From: a virus
Length of the DNA stretch: 34,359 nt
Virus record (IMG/VR): IMGVR_UViG_3300036945_001039
Location: 1-34,359 of that record
Reading direction: 5' to 3' (one strand)
Part shown: piece by piece, positions 12,911 to 20,299 of the stretch
Layout: every line of letters starts with the position of its first letter
How positions within the stretch are numbered: position 1 is the stretch's first letter
Made by a program: the position numbers and the translations under genes
Notes under the pieces: model-generated
Databases searched by the model: none
The model's input: only the letters and a program-made list of their open reading frames with translations
What the model was told of the DNA's origin: nothing

Positions 12911-13879
12911 ATGGGAAAGATAGGCAAAATCTCTACATTAAAGAAAGATTATAACAATTCTCAATTGCAGACAATGCAAGGTGGATTAGCAGCAAAAGGT
13001 ATGACACGTATTCCTGGAACAGGAGTGTTTAAGTATCCTTACAAAGAGCTAGATGGTCAATACAGAACAGGACTAGATCCTAATGCTGCATACATCAGAA
13101 GAATTAGTGATCCAACAGAACGTGAGTTAGAAATGGAACGTGTTACAAAACTACGTCAAAAACTAGAAGCTGCGTTAGGTGATATTGATCTTGGTCCTCG
13201 TTCTAAATTTTGGAACTATGGATTGTCATTATCAACAGATGATTACACACACGTACAAGCAGTAAAACTGTTAGATGGTGATAACTTTTTTGATCTTTCA
13301 ATTCCTTTTCAAGAGTTAGCTTTTTCATGGTTGCGAGTACATCCAACTATTGCAGGAAGTTATCAAGCTTACGAAAGAGGAGACTATCCTGCAGACACGC
13401 AATTTTATGTTGTTGACGAGGAAATTGAAAGTGCTGTAATCTTCAAGAAAAAACAATTGATCAATAAAGCTATTGTGAAATTTGATTCTATGACTCCTGA
13501 GAAGAAACGTAAAGTTGGAAGACTTTTAGGACTTCCAGTTACAGAAGATACAAAAGAAGAAATTGTTTACAATCAAGTAGACAACATGCTTAAACAATCA
13601 GAGTTCAAGTCTGGTGCATTCCAAGGATTAAATCCTGTAGAAGTGTTCAACAGATTTGCAGACATGAAGGAAAACTTACTCCATATCAAAGATTTAGTTA
13701 AGCAAGCTGTTGCTCATTCAGTTTACAGAATCAAGCCAAATGGTAAGGTTTATGAAGGTGAATTTGAAATTGCAAAAGATGAGGAAGATTTAATTAAATT
13801 CCTTATGGATGATGATAATCAAGATGAGTTACTTACTCTTGAAGGAAAATTAAAACATAAAAAACTAGCTGCTATTTAG
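12911..13879 (+). CDS. Conserved head/structural protein, 322 aa
   Basis: 322 residues, MGKIGKISTLKKDYNNSQ to KLKHKKLAAI. The N-terminal ~60 residues are basic and unstructured-looking (KGMTRIPGTGVFKYPYK). The remainder is helical and mixed, with an LVKQAVAHSVYRIKPNGKVYEGEFE-like beta unit (split around residues 265-290). I recall similar proteins next to the capsid gene in crAss-like phages, annotated only as structural. A head-completion or internal virion role is likely. Its TAG stop lies in the loop of a 10-bp hairpin (13860-13891) that probably ends or attenuates transcription. Confidence 0.7.
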   Translation: MGKIGKISTLKKDYNNSQLQTMQGGLAAKGMTRIPGTGVFKYPYKELDGQYRTGLDPNAAYIRRISDPTERELEMERVTKLRQKLEAALGDIDLGPRSKFWNYGLSLSTDDYTHVQAVKLLDGDNFFDLSIPFQELAFSWLRVHPTIAGSYQAYERGDYPADTQFYVVDEEIESAVIFKKKQLINKAIVKFDSMTPEKKRKVGRLLGLPVTEDTKEEIVYNQVDNMLKQSEFKSGAFQGLNPVEVFNRFADMKENLLHIKDLVKQAVAHSVYRIKPNGKVYEGEFEIAKDEEDLIKFLMDDDNQDELLTLEGKLKHKKLAAI

Positions 13880-13891
13880 TGGCTAGTTTTT
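13860..13891 (+). terminator. Hairpin terminator overlapping the stop codon
   Basis: AAAAACTAGC (13860-13869) pairs perfectly over 10 bp with GCTAGTTTTT (13882-13891). The 12-base loop contains the TAG stop of the upstream gene. The 3' arm ends in T5. The next ATG is only 14 bases away, so partial read-through is expected. Confidence 0.6.
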
Positions 13892-13904
13892 AAAAATATA
13901 AAAT

Positions 13905-14636
13905 ATGATACCAGTAGATAGTTTATTATACAAGATTGACCAAAGATTGAATAAGCTATCAACTAATGAGCATCAACAGATTCAACTTGAAGATAAAATC
14001 TTAGCTCTGAATGAGGCTCAGATCAAGTTGATAAAACAAAAAGTTGATAGCATTAGTACTGTAAGTCAAATGGGAATGGATGCATTTAAAAAACGTTACG
14101 AAGACCTGCAAAGGTTAGTAATGGATTATAATCATCAACCATTAGAGCTTGTAGAATCAGATGAAGAAATACATCAGTGGAAAGCTAACATACATCAATT
14201 AGAACCACAATATATGTTCTATGTAGATTCATATGTATTAGCTGACAAAGGAAGATGTAAAAACAGAAAGATCTGGATTAATAGAGATCTTGCAAAACAT
14301 GGAGATCTTCAGTTTATTCTAAATAACGATCATTACAAACCAAGTTTTGAATACCAAGAAACATTTAACTTTCTTGCATCTGATGAAATAAGTGTATTTA
14401 CAGATGGGACGTTCACTCCCAAAAGTATAAATATAATGTACATGAGATATCCAGTTTACATTGATAAAGCAGGATATATCAAATTTGATGGAACACCTTC
14501 TACAGATGTAAATTGTGAACTTGAGACATACCTAGAAGATGAATTGTTAGATTTGACAGTTGAGAACCTAGCAATGTATACAGAGAATCAAAGTGCTGTA
14601 CAAAATGCAGCATACAGAATACAAACAAACGAATAA
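13905..14636 (+). CDS. Connector/ring-type structural protein, 243 aa
   Basis: The N-terminal ~60 residues form a probable coiled coil (LLYKIDQRLNKL, IQLEDKILALNEAQIKLIKQ). The C-terminal half shows a pattern typical of head-tail connector proteins of podoviruses: a strand block (KSINIMYMRYPVYI), then FDGTPSTDVNCELETYL and a helix pair (EDELLDLTVENLAMYTEN). I infer a ring or adaptor protein beneath the portal, comparable in role to P22 gp4-type adaptors. It sits between two structural genes in a long cotranscribed head block. The exact ring position cannot be fixed from sequence. Confidence 0.6.
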   Translation: MIPVDSLLYKIDQRLNKLSTNEHQQIQLEDKILALNEAQIKLIKQKVDSISTVSQMGMDAFKKRYEDLQRLVMDYNHQPLELVESDEEIHQWKANIHQLEPQYMFYVDSYVLADKGRCKNRKIWINRDLAKHGDLQFILNNDHYKPSFEYQETFNFLASDEISVFTDGTFTPKSINIMYMRYPVYIDKAGYIKFDGTPSTDVNCELETYLEDELLDLTVENLAMYTENQSAVQNAAYRIQTNE

Positions 14637-14661
14637 ATTTTTAACTTAATAAATAAATAAA

Positions 14662-15834
14662 ATGGCAGATTTTTCTTTAACTACTGTCTTTGTAGTACCA
14701 GGTTTTCAGAGCTCATTGCCTGCAAATGGTAGCCCTACACAAGACTTAGCAGCTGGTGAAGTAGGTATTTTTGGTAGCAACTACGAAGCTACTGATACTC
14801 CTAGTTCTTCTAAGTATTTTTACATTGCCCAAGGTAGACAAAACACTTACTTGCAAGGAACAAAACGTTCTGATAAAATTGCAGGATGTGGTGGTGGAGT
14901 TCTTGGCTGTAACTCGAATGTAACTGAATGGTACAAAGTAAGTGGATGTCCTACTCCTATCACTCAAATTACTGATGTTGATGGATGGAATGTAAAATGT
15001 GGTGATGTTGTAACTTTGACGTTACGTGCTCACTCTTCTTACTTGGATACATTGTATTTCAATGGATTCACTCGTTCAGTAACTGTACAAGCTCCTTGTT
15101 GTGACTGTGGTGGTGATCCTTGTGACACTGTTGACGTTCCAGCATTAATTGACCAATTCATCTTGAAGTTAACACAACAAGCTCCTGGTATCAATCCTGA
15201 CAACATTAACTTCAACGATTTCTATCAATTCCAAAGAATTAATAATGATGCTACTGCAATCTTACGTATTACAGGAAAACCATTAACTCAATATGGACAA
15301 CCATGTGATGTTGCTGCTTTCCCTTACGAATATGACAGAATGTGGTTCAGAACTTTTGTATACAGTGGTCCTGCAACTACAGCTGACTTTATCGTAGCTG
15401 ATAATTGTAACATTGTTGCTAATGCTGAAGTGGTACAACGTGCTAACTACGCTACTGGTACATATGGAGAAATTGCTCAATTAGAGAAAAACTTCTACAG
15501 CTACCAAGCAGGTTACTTGAAACACTTATACAGAATGGCTGGTTACAATGGTAACTTTGAGTCTTGGGTTGTTGATGGTGCAACTTATGATACTTTCTTT
15601 ATCAAATTCAACGAATATGATAAGTCTGCTTATTCTTGGGGTGATTACATCAAAGAAGACTCTATGGTAATTATTGCAGTTGAAGCTGGTTCAGGTATCT
15701 CTGGTGATATTGAAGGTGCATTAGAAGATGCTCTTGGAACTGTTGTTGACAACAATTCGATATGTCTTACTACTACTTCTACTACAACTACTGTGTGGCC
15801 TAGTACTACTACTACATCTACATTGATTCCTTAA
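14662..15834 (+). CDS. Abundant structural protein with C-terminal Thr-rich tail, 390 aa
   Basis: 390 residues with a beta-rich body and several Cys clusters (IAGCGGGVLGC near 75-85; CCDCGGDPC near 146-154). It ends in a Thr/Ser tail, residues 370-388, followed by IP. Codon use resembles the capsid gene (frequent AAC, CGT, GAC), suggesting a high-copy virion component such as an auxiliary capsid or decoration protein. The poly-Thr tail ends the protein with no domain after it, unlike other proteins here where similar tracts link two domains. A hairpin terminator candidate follows at 15856-15897. The function is inferred from position and codon use. Confidence 0.6.
   Translation: MADFSLTTVFVVPGFQSSLPANGSPTQDLAAGEVGIFGSNYEATDTPSSSKYFYIAQGRQNTYLQGTKRSDKIAGCGGGVLGCNSNVTEWYKVSGCPTPITQITDVDGWNVKCGDVVTLTLRAHSSYLDTLYFNGFTRSVTVQAPCCDCGGDPCDTVDVPALIDQFILKLTQQAPGINPDNINFNDFYQFQRINNDATAILRITGKPLTQYGQPCDVAAFPYEYDRMWFRTFVYSGPATTADFIVADNCNIVANAEVVQRANYATGTYGEIAQLEKNFYSYQAGYLKHLYRMAGYNGNFESWVVDGATYDTFFIKFNEYDKSAYSWGDYIKEDSMVIIAVEAGSGISGDIEGALEDALGTVVDNNSICLTTTSTTTTVWPSTTTTSTLIP
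15769..15822 (+). repeat. ACN/AGT-rich Thr tract encoding a C-terminal tail
   Basis: Low-complexity DNA of ACT/ACA/ACC codons encoding TTTSTTTT-type sequence at residues 370-387 of the 390-aa protein. Similar tracts recur in five other genes of the window. Confidence 0.8.
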
Positions 15835-15855
15835 GAAGTAAATTAATAAATAACC

Positions 15856-15897
15856 TATGCCAGAGGGTGAGAGGATATTCTCAAGTCCTCTGGCATA
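15856..15897 (+). terminator. 11-bp perfect hairpin between two late genes
   Basis: ATGCCAGAGG (15857-15866) and CCTCTGGCAT (15887-15896) are perfect inverted repeats, extended by T15856-A15897. The 20-base loop contains a possible inner GAGA/TCTC pairing. It is followed by TTTATTATATAAC, a weak T-rich stretch. An ATG in its 5' arm (15857) is in frame with the next gene but is probably part of the hairpin, not the start. Confidence 0.6.
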
Positions 15898-15913
15898 TTT
15901 ATTATATAACAAC

Positions 15914-16477
15914 ATGCCAACATTAAATTTAGATATACTTGTAGTTCCTACGTATAACACATTAACTCTTGGGGTGATAGATGCGTCTACATATCCTACA
16001 GATCCTCCTGTTGTTACATCTCCAACAATTGAAATAAATGTTCCTGGATTTGATACTGCAATTCTTGCATTTGATGTAAATAATTTTAATATCTTTACAT
16101 CATCAAGTTTAGGAATTACTGCAACAGGTGTAAACCAACCTCTTCCTGATGGAGTTTATCATTTAAAATATTCCATTGCTCCAGCATATGAAAACTTTGT
16201 AGAAAGATCAATCATTCGTGTTGACAGACTACAAGAAAGATTTGATGAAGCATTCATGAGACTTGACATGATGGAATGTGATAGAGCAATTAAGACCCAA
16301 TCAAAAGTGGAATTAAACTCAATCTATTTCTTCATACAAGGAGCAATTGCAGCAGCAAACAACTGTGCAATTGTTGAAGCAAACAAACTATATAATCAGG
16401 CATCTACAATGTTAACCAACTTTAGCAAAAACAATTGTGGTTGTTCTGGAAATAATTATGCTATAAACTTTTATTAA
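15914..16477 (+). CDS. Virion-associated protein, 187 aa (start chosen at 15914)
   Basis: The frame opens at 15857, but that ATG lies inside a perfect hairpin, so the ATG at 15914 (MPTLNLDILVVPTYNTL) is preferred. Residues ~1-95 are beta-rich and immunoglobulin-like in pattern (TIEINVPGFDTAILAF, GVYHLKYSIAPAYENF). Residues ~100-165 are helical (ERFDEAFMRLDMMECDRAI, SIYFFIQGAIAAANNC). It ends with a CGCSGN Cys pair. The layout (beta domain, then helical domain) suits a small head-fibre or tail-accessory subunit. It is in the adhesin/decoration module and probably cotranscribed with the small Cys-rich ORF 2 bases downstream. No family name can be given. Confidence 0.7.
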   Translation: MPTLNLDILVVPTYNTLTLGVIDASTYPTDPPVVTSPTIEINVPGFDTAILAFDVNNFNIFTSSSLGITATGVNQPLPDGVYHLKYSIAPAYENFVERSIIRVDRLQERFDEAFMRLDMMECDRAIKTQSKVELNSIYFFIQGAIAAANNCAIVEANKLYNQASTMLTNFSKNNCGCSGNNYAINFY

Positions 16478-16478
16478 T

Positions 16479-16589
16479 ATGGCTGCTTGTAGAAACTGTG
16501 GGGCTAGTGTGGGCTGTGGATGCCAACTAAAGAATGGATTATGTGGAAAATGCCAAAGTGCTGCCAACAATCCTCAACCTAAAAAATAA
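16479..16589 (+). CDS. Tiny Cys-rich protein, 36 aa
   Basis: A 36-residue ORF starting MAACRNCGASVGCGCQLKNG and ending NPQPKK. Six Cys (C4, C7, C13, C15, C22, C25) form a CxxC...CxC...CxxC pattern, consistent with one or two zinc sites or a disulfide knot. It fits exactly between two genes: it starts 1 base after the upstream stop region and ends 5 bases before the next ATG. The Cys pattern plus perfect packing make a real gene likely despite its size. It resembles the Cys-rich N-termini of the neighbouring fibre proteins and could be a small cap or linker. Confidence 0.65.
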   Translation: MAACRNCGASVGCGCQLKNGLCGKCQSAANNPQPKK

Positions 16590-16594
16590 TAATT

Positions 16595-16861
16595 ATGTTA
16601 TCTCCTAGATTAACTAATTGTCCTGAATGTGCAAACATTCCTTCATTGATCGCAGAGATTGATTGCAAGATTGCAAATATGGCTAGTAGTTTATATAACA
16701 ATCTTGTTTTTATGTTAAATCAATCCTTTGCAGGAAGTATTATGTCTGATCTTTTGAACTATAAAAGAATCCTTACATACAAATATCATAATCCAAGTTA
16801 CGCAAGTGATTACTCTGTGAATATGATTGCTAGTAGAATTAAAATTTTAAAATTTAGATAA
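16595..16861 (+). CDS. Small hypothetical structural protein, 88 aa
   Basis: 88 residues with CPEC near the N-terminus (residues 9-12) followed by helices (SLIAEIDCKIANMASSLYNN, SDLLNYKRILTYKYH) and a basic end (SRIKILKFR). It lies between the 36-aa Cys-rich ORF and the first tail-collar protein, with 5-base and 1-base gaps, and so is probably part of the same assembly. Compact helical proteins here could be adaptors or chaperones for the fibres. No family recognised. Confidence 0.72.
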   Translation: MLSPRLTNCPECANIPSLIAEIDCKIANMASSLYNNLVFMLNQSFAGSIMSDLLNYKRILTYKYHNPSYASDYSVNMIASRIKILKFR

Positions 16862-16862
16862 G

Positions 16863-18023
16863 ATGTCTTGTACAAATTGCTTTAATGGATGTACTGAAAC
16901 TATTTCAGATCAATGTGTCAGATACACAGGAGAAGATATTCCTGCATTAGGTATTAGTCATGGTGATAATCTTTTAGCTGTAGAGAATGCAATTACAACA
17001 TTCCTTGTTCCTGTATTGACAGGAGTGGGAATTAAACCTATTGTTAACGAGAGCGTTATTTGTGATGTAGTTAAACAGTTTCTTCCAACATGTACACAGT
17101 GTACAGGATTTACATTAAACGAAGTTTTAACAGCAATTATTAAAGCAGCATGTTTATTACAAGAACAAATAGATGATCTTGTTGCAGAATTTGAAACTTT
17201 AAATGCTAACTATGATGTAGCATGTCTTGATAATGTAACAGCATCGTCTGGTACACATGATATTCTTCAAGCTGCAATTGATAAAATTTGTGAGCTAGAA
17301 GTTAATCTTGGAGCAGTAATTCTTGACCTTGCTACAAACTACTATACTAAAACACAAGTTATTGCACTTATTGAGAACTATGTTCCACCTGGTGGAAATT
17401 TAGTTAAAAATAAAATGATACCTTATGTAGCCCTCCCATACTTCTCTACAGACTTATCAATGTTTGATGTTAGTGGTGCAGGTATAGGTGATTGGATTGA
17501 TATTTATTTATGTAATGGAACTAGTCATCCACAAGCACCAGATATACGAGGAAGAGCTATTGTTGGAGTTACTACAGGTGTTCAAGGAGGACCAATGAAT
17601 CCATCTGTTAATCCAGGAGGATTTAATCCATCCTACACGCTAGGATCTACATTTGGAGAAAATGGAGTTGCTATAACAGACATTAATCAAATTCCAAGTC
17701 ATACACATACAGCTTCAGCTGTTACAACTATATTAGATACTCACAAACATAATTTTTCTGATTCTAAAGAGCAAGGTAGTGGTTTGATGCGAACAAGTGC
17801 TGGAATAGCACTCAATGGATCTCCATCTATATCCCCTAGTCAAGATTTTACTTCTGGTGCAGGAAGTGGGTTAGGTGTAATTCGATACACTTCTACAACA
17901 AGTGCAGGTGCTATTACAGGTACAACTACAGTTACAGTTGATCCTACTGGTGGTCTCACTCCTCAAGCTCACTCAAATACACAGCCTGTTATTGCTGCTA
18001 ATTATATAATCTACATACCTTAA
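16863..18023 (+). CDS. Tail fibre/collar-domain protein A, 386 aa
   Basis: Modular protein. Residues 1-110 are a Cys-rich N-terminal module (MSCTNCFNGC, SDQCVRYTGEDIPALGI, CDVVKQFLPTCTQCTGF); residues ~110-175 are helical with a repeat of the module logic. Residues ~185-386 are a phage tail-collar/microcystin-dependent-protein-like domain: DWIDIYLCNGT, APDIRGRAIVG, SHTHTASA, a Gly/Ser/Thr-rich loop region and the terminal HSNTQPVIAANYIIYIP. Collar domains commonly sit at fibre tips in receptor recognition. It is followed by a clear paralogue (18034-19155). The N-terminal module is shared with two further proteins and probably docks the fibre on the virion. Confidence 0.82.
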   Translation: MSCTNCFNGCTETISDQCVRYTGEDIPALGISHGDNLLAVENAITTFLVPVLTGVGIKPIVNESVICDVVKQFLPTCTQCTGFTLNEVLTAIIKAACLLQEQIDDLVAEFETLNANYDVACLDNVTASSGTHDILQAAIDKICELEVNLGAVILDLATNYYTKTQVIALIENYVPPGGNLVKNKMIPYVALPYFSTDLSMFDVSGAGIGDWIDIYLCNGTSHPQAPDIRGRAIVGVTTGVQGGPMNPSVNPGGFNPSYTLGSTFGENGVAITDINQIPSHTHTASAVTTILDTHKHNFSDSKEQGSGLMRTSAGIALNGSPSISPSQDFTSGAGSGLGVIRYTSTTSAGAITGTTTVTVDPTGGLTPQAHSNTQPVIAANYIIYIP

Positions 18024-18033
18024 TTTTATTAAT

Positions 18034-19155
18034 ATGTCTTGCACAAATTGTTATAATGGTTGCGCTGAGATTGTTTCTGATCAATGCGTTAGATATACAG
18101 GGGTAGATATACCTCTATTAGGCATTCAAAATGGTGACACTCTTCTTACTGTTGAGAATGCAATAATTTCATTTGTTACACCTTTCCTTAATGGATCAGG
18201 TATAAAACCCACTATTGATTTAGATATAATATGTGATGTAGTTAGACAATATATTCCTACATGTGTAGAATGTAATGGTTTTAATTTAAACGATGTATTA
18301 TCAGCAATCATTAAAGCTGTATGTGATTTACAAATTCAAATCAATAATATTGTTGCAGACATTGCAGTAATTGAAGCTGATTATGAAGTTGATTGTATAG
18401 AGGGAGTTACTGCTAACGCTGGAACACATGATGTGTTACAAGCTGTTATAACTACACTTTGTGAAGTACAATCTGACCTTGCAGCACTATCATTAGATCT
18501 TTCTACAAATTATGTTAGAATTGATCAGATTAACGATTACATTGCTGCATATCTAGCATCCACTCAACCAACTGATTTAATAAGAAACAGAATGGTTCCA
18601 TTTTCTGCATTAGAATTCTATGGTGACTTAATTGGTAAGTTTGATGCTACAGGTAAAGGTTTTGGAACCTGGGTAGATATCTATCTATGTAATGGAAACA
18701 ATGGCACTCCTGATAAACGAGGTAGAGTTGCTGTTTGTGCAATAGCAGATATGGGTGGTGGAGATTTGGATATAGAAGTAGATCCTAATGAAAGTGTATT
18801 CAATCCTAATTATGTAATAGATGATAATAGCCATGGTGTTAATTTTACAACTCTTAATATAGGTCAAATTCCTGATCATACACACTTTGCTACTGTAACA
18901 ATAAATGATCCTGGGCATATTCATAATATTAATGTTGGATATACAGGATCTTCAAGTATTAAAATGGTAAATGGAGAGATTGATAATAATGCTTTAGTAG
19001 GAACAAAGCCTACTTTGTCTGCAAATACAGGTTTAAAAGGGACAGGAGTAGGTCAAAATGTTTTTGTATTAAATTCAAATATAGGTGGTAATCAAGCTCA
19101 TTCAAACCTACAACCTGTATATCCTTGTTATTATATAATTTATATACCTTCTTAA
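18034..19155 (+). CDS. Tail fibre/collar-domain protein B, 373 aa (paralogue of A)
   Basis: Tandem paralogue of the preceding gene. The N-terminus (MSCTNCYNGCAEIVSDQCVR, then YTGVDIPLLGI) and central helical region align almost throughout. The C-terminal collar domain has WVDIYLCNG, PDKRGRVAVC, PDHTHFATV and HSNLQPVYPCYYIIYIPS but differs in the loop regions where ligand contacts are expected. Gene duplication followed by divergence of the tip is the simplest explanation. It is separated from A by 10 bases. Two fibre types or a heteromeric fibre are possible. Confidence 0.82.
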   Translation: MSCTNCYNGCAEIVSDQCVRYTGVDIPLLGIQNGDTLLTVENAIISFVTPFLNGSGIKPTIDLDIICDVVRQYIPTCVECNGFNLNDVLSAIIKAVCDLQIQINNIVADIAVIEADYEVDCIEGVTANAGTHDVLQAVITTLCEVQSDLAALSLDLSTNYVRIDQINDYIAAYLASTQPTDLIRNRMVPFSALEFYGDLIGKFDATGKGFGTWVDIYLCNGNNGTPDKRGRVAVCAIADMGGGDLDIEVDPNESVFNPNYVIDDNSHGVNFTTLNIGQIPDHTHFATVTINDPGHIHNINVGYTGSSSIKMVNGEIDNNALVGTKPTLSANTGLKGTGVGQNVFVLNSNIGGNQAHSNLQPVYPCYYIIYIPS

Positions 19156-19157
19156 TT

Positions 19158-20270
19158 ATGTGGCCATATTTACCTCAAAACCCATGTGGGTGTGACTCTT
19201 GTGAGAGTTCTAATGAATCAACAACAGATGTTGGATCAGATAACGTAAGATATATTGGAGAACCTTTAGCCTGTACAGGAATTAATCCTTGTGATACGCT
19301 TACTGTTGCTCTTCAAAAAATTGACAATGCAGTTTGTGAAATACTTGATACACTAGATGTATGTTGTACAACTACCACTTCTACAACAACAATTTGTCCT
19401 TGTACTACTTATGCATATGTTGGACCAAGATTTAATCCTGGTACAATTACGTATGTAGAATGTAATACATTAGAGATCATTGGTGATACTGCATCGAGTA
19501 CTCCTAAATTTGCTTGTGTTGACAATAATTATCCAATTATAGAAGTTGGTTCAATTAATGTTATAGATACACAAGAATGTTGTTCAAATACTACAACAAC
19601 AACTACTACCACTCTTGCATTGAAACCATATTGCTACGAAGTTACAGTTACAGGTAAATGTACTGTTTATTGGATTGATGCTAATGGTAATCCTCAGTCA
19701 CAACAAGTTACAAATGATAAAATAAATATTTGTGCAGATGAAGGATCTATTGCAAGTGCTTGTGGTGGAGGTGCAGGTATATCTGTAGATGGAGGACTTG
19801 TAGTTTGTACAAGTGATGCAATTTGTCAACCACCTACAACTACCACTACAACAACAACTATATGCCCTACTAACATAGTAGTAAATAGTTCATTTGATTC
19901 TAACTTAGATGGTTGGCAACAAACTATATTTCCAGATTGGCAATGGAGTCCATTACATGGAGGAAGTGCTCAATATGTAGGACAAGATGAATTAGCAAAA
20001 TTATATCAAAATGTTCTTGTACCAGGAACTACTTATGATGTTTCATTTGATTTGTGGATGAATCATCCTATTTGTGCTGATGTGTATGTAAAAGTATTTT
20101 TAGGTACAACAGAATATGGTCCAATACAAATAGTTGGAAATCAAACTATAATTTTTAGTGCAACTTGTGTAGGTAATTCAACATTTGCTATTCAAGGACA
20201 AGATGCTTGTGGTGTTCCTTTTAATACAATATTTATTGATAATGTATATGTAAGTCAGCAATGTGAATAA
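19158..20270 (+). CDS. Modular adhesin with three poly-Thr linkers and a CBM-like C-terminus, 370 aa
   Basis: The ATG at 19158 (MWPYLPQNPCGCDSC) is chosen because the longer frame from 19125 overlaps the end of fibre B. Modules: residues 1-70 are the Cys-rich docking module (SDNVRYIGEPLACTG, CDTLTVALQKIDNAVCEI, DTLDVCC); Thr linkers at 71-78, 145-152 and 227-234 separate two small Cys-containing domains; residues ~239-368 resemble a CenC/CBM4-9-type carbohydrate-binding module (NIVVNSSFDSNLDGWQQ, YDVSFDLWMN, FIDNVYVSQ). It probably binds surface glycans of the host or its habitat. The family call for the CBM is by pattern only. Confidence 0.75.
   Translation: MWPYLPQNPCGCDSCESSNESTTDVGSDNVRYIGEPLACTGINPCDTLTVALQKIDNAVCEILDTLDVCCTTTTSTTTICPCTTYAYVGPRFNPGTITYVECNTLEIIGDTASSTPKFACVDNNYPIIEVGSINVIDTQECCSNTTTTTTTTLALKPYCYEVTVTGKCTVYWIDANGNPQSQQVTNDKINICADEGSIASACGGGAGISVDGGLVVCTSDAICQPPTTTTTTTTICPTNIVVNSSFDSNLDGWQQTIFPDWQWSPLHGGSAQYVGQDELAKLYQNVLVPGTTYDVSFDLWMNHPICADVYVKVFLGTTEYGPIQIVGNQTIIFSATCVGNSTFAIQGQDACGVPFNTIFIDNVYVSQQCE
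19368..19859 (+). repeat. Three ACN-rich Thr-linker tracts
   Basis: Short poly-Thr-coding tracts at 19368-19391, 19590-19613 and 19836-19859, with alternating ACA/ACT/ACC codons. They lie exactly at domain boundaries of the encoded protein and resemble each other closely enough to serve as recombination points. Confidence 0.75.
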
Positions 20271-20299
20271 TGATCACTTAATATTTTAAAATCAAAATT

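Noticed and set aside
15857-16477. Longer 206-aa version starting at 15857
   Set aside because: The ATG and next codons form the arm of a perfect hairpin; the start at 15914 is more plausible.
19125-20270. Longer 381-aa version starting at 19125
   Set aside because: It would overlap the conserved end of the collar protein by 31 bases; the ATG at 19158 follows directly after that stop.
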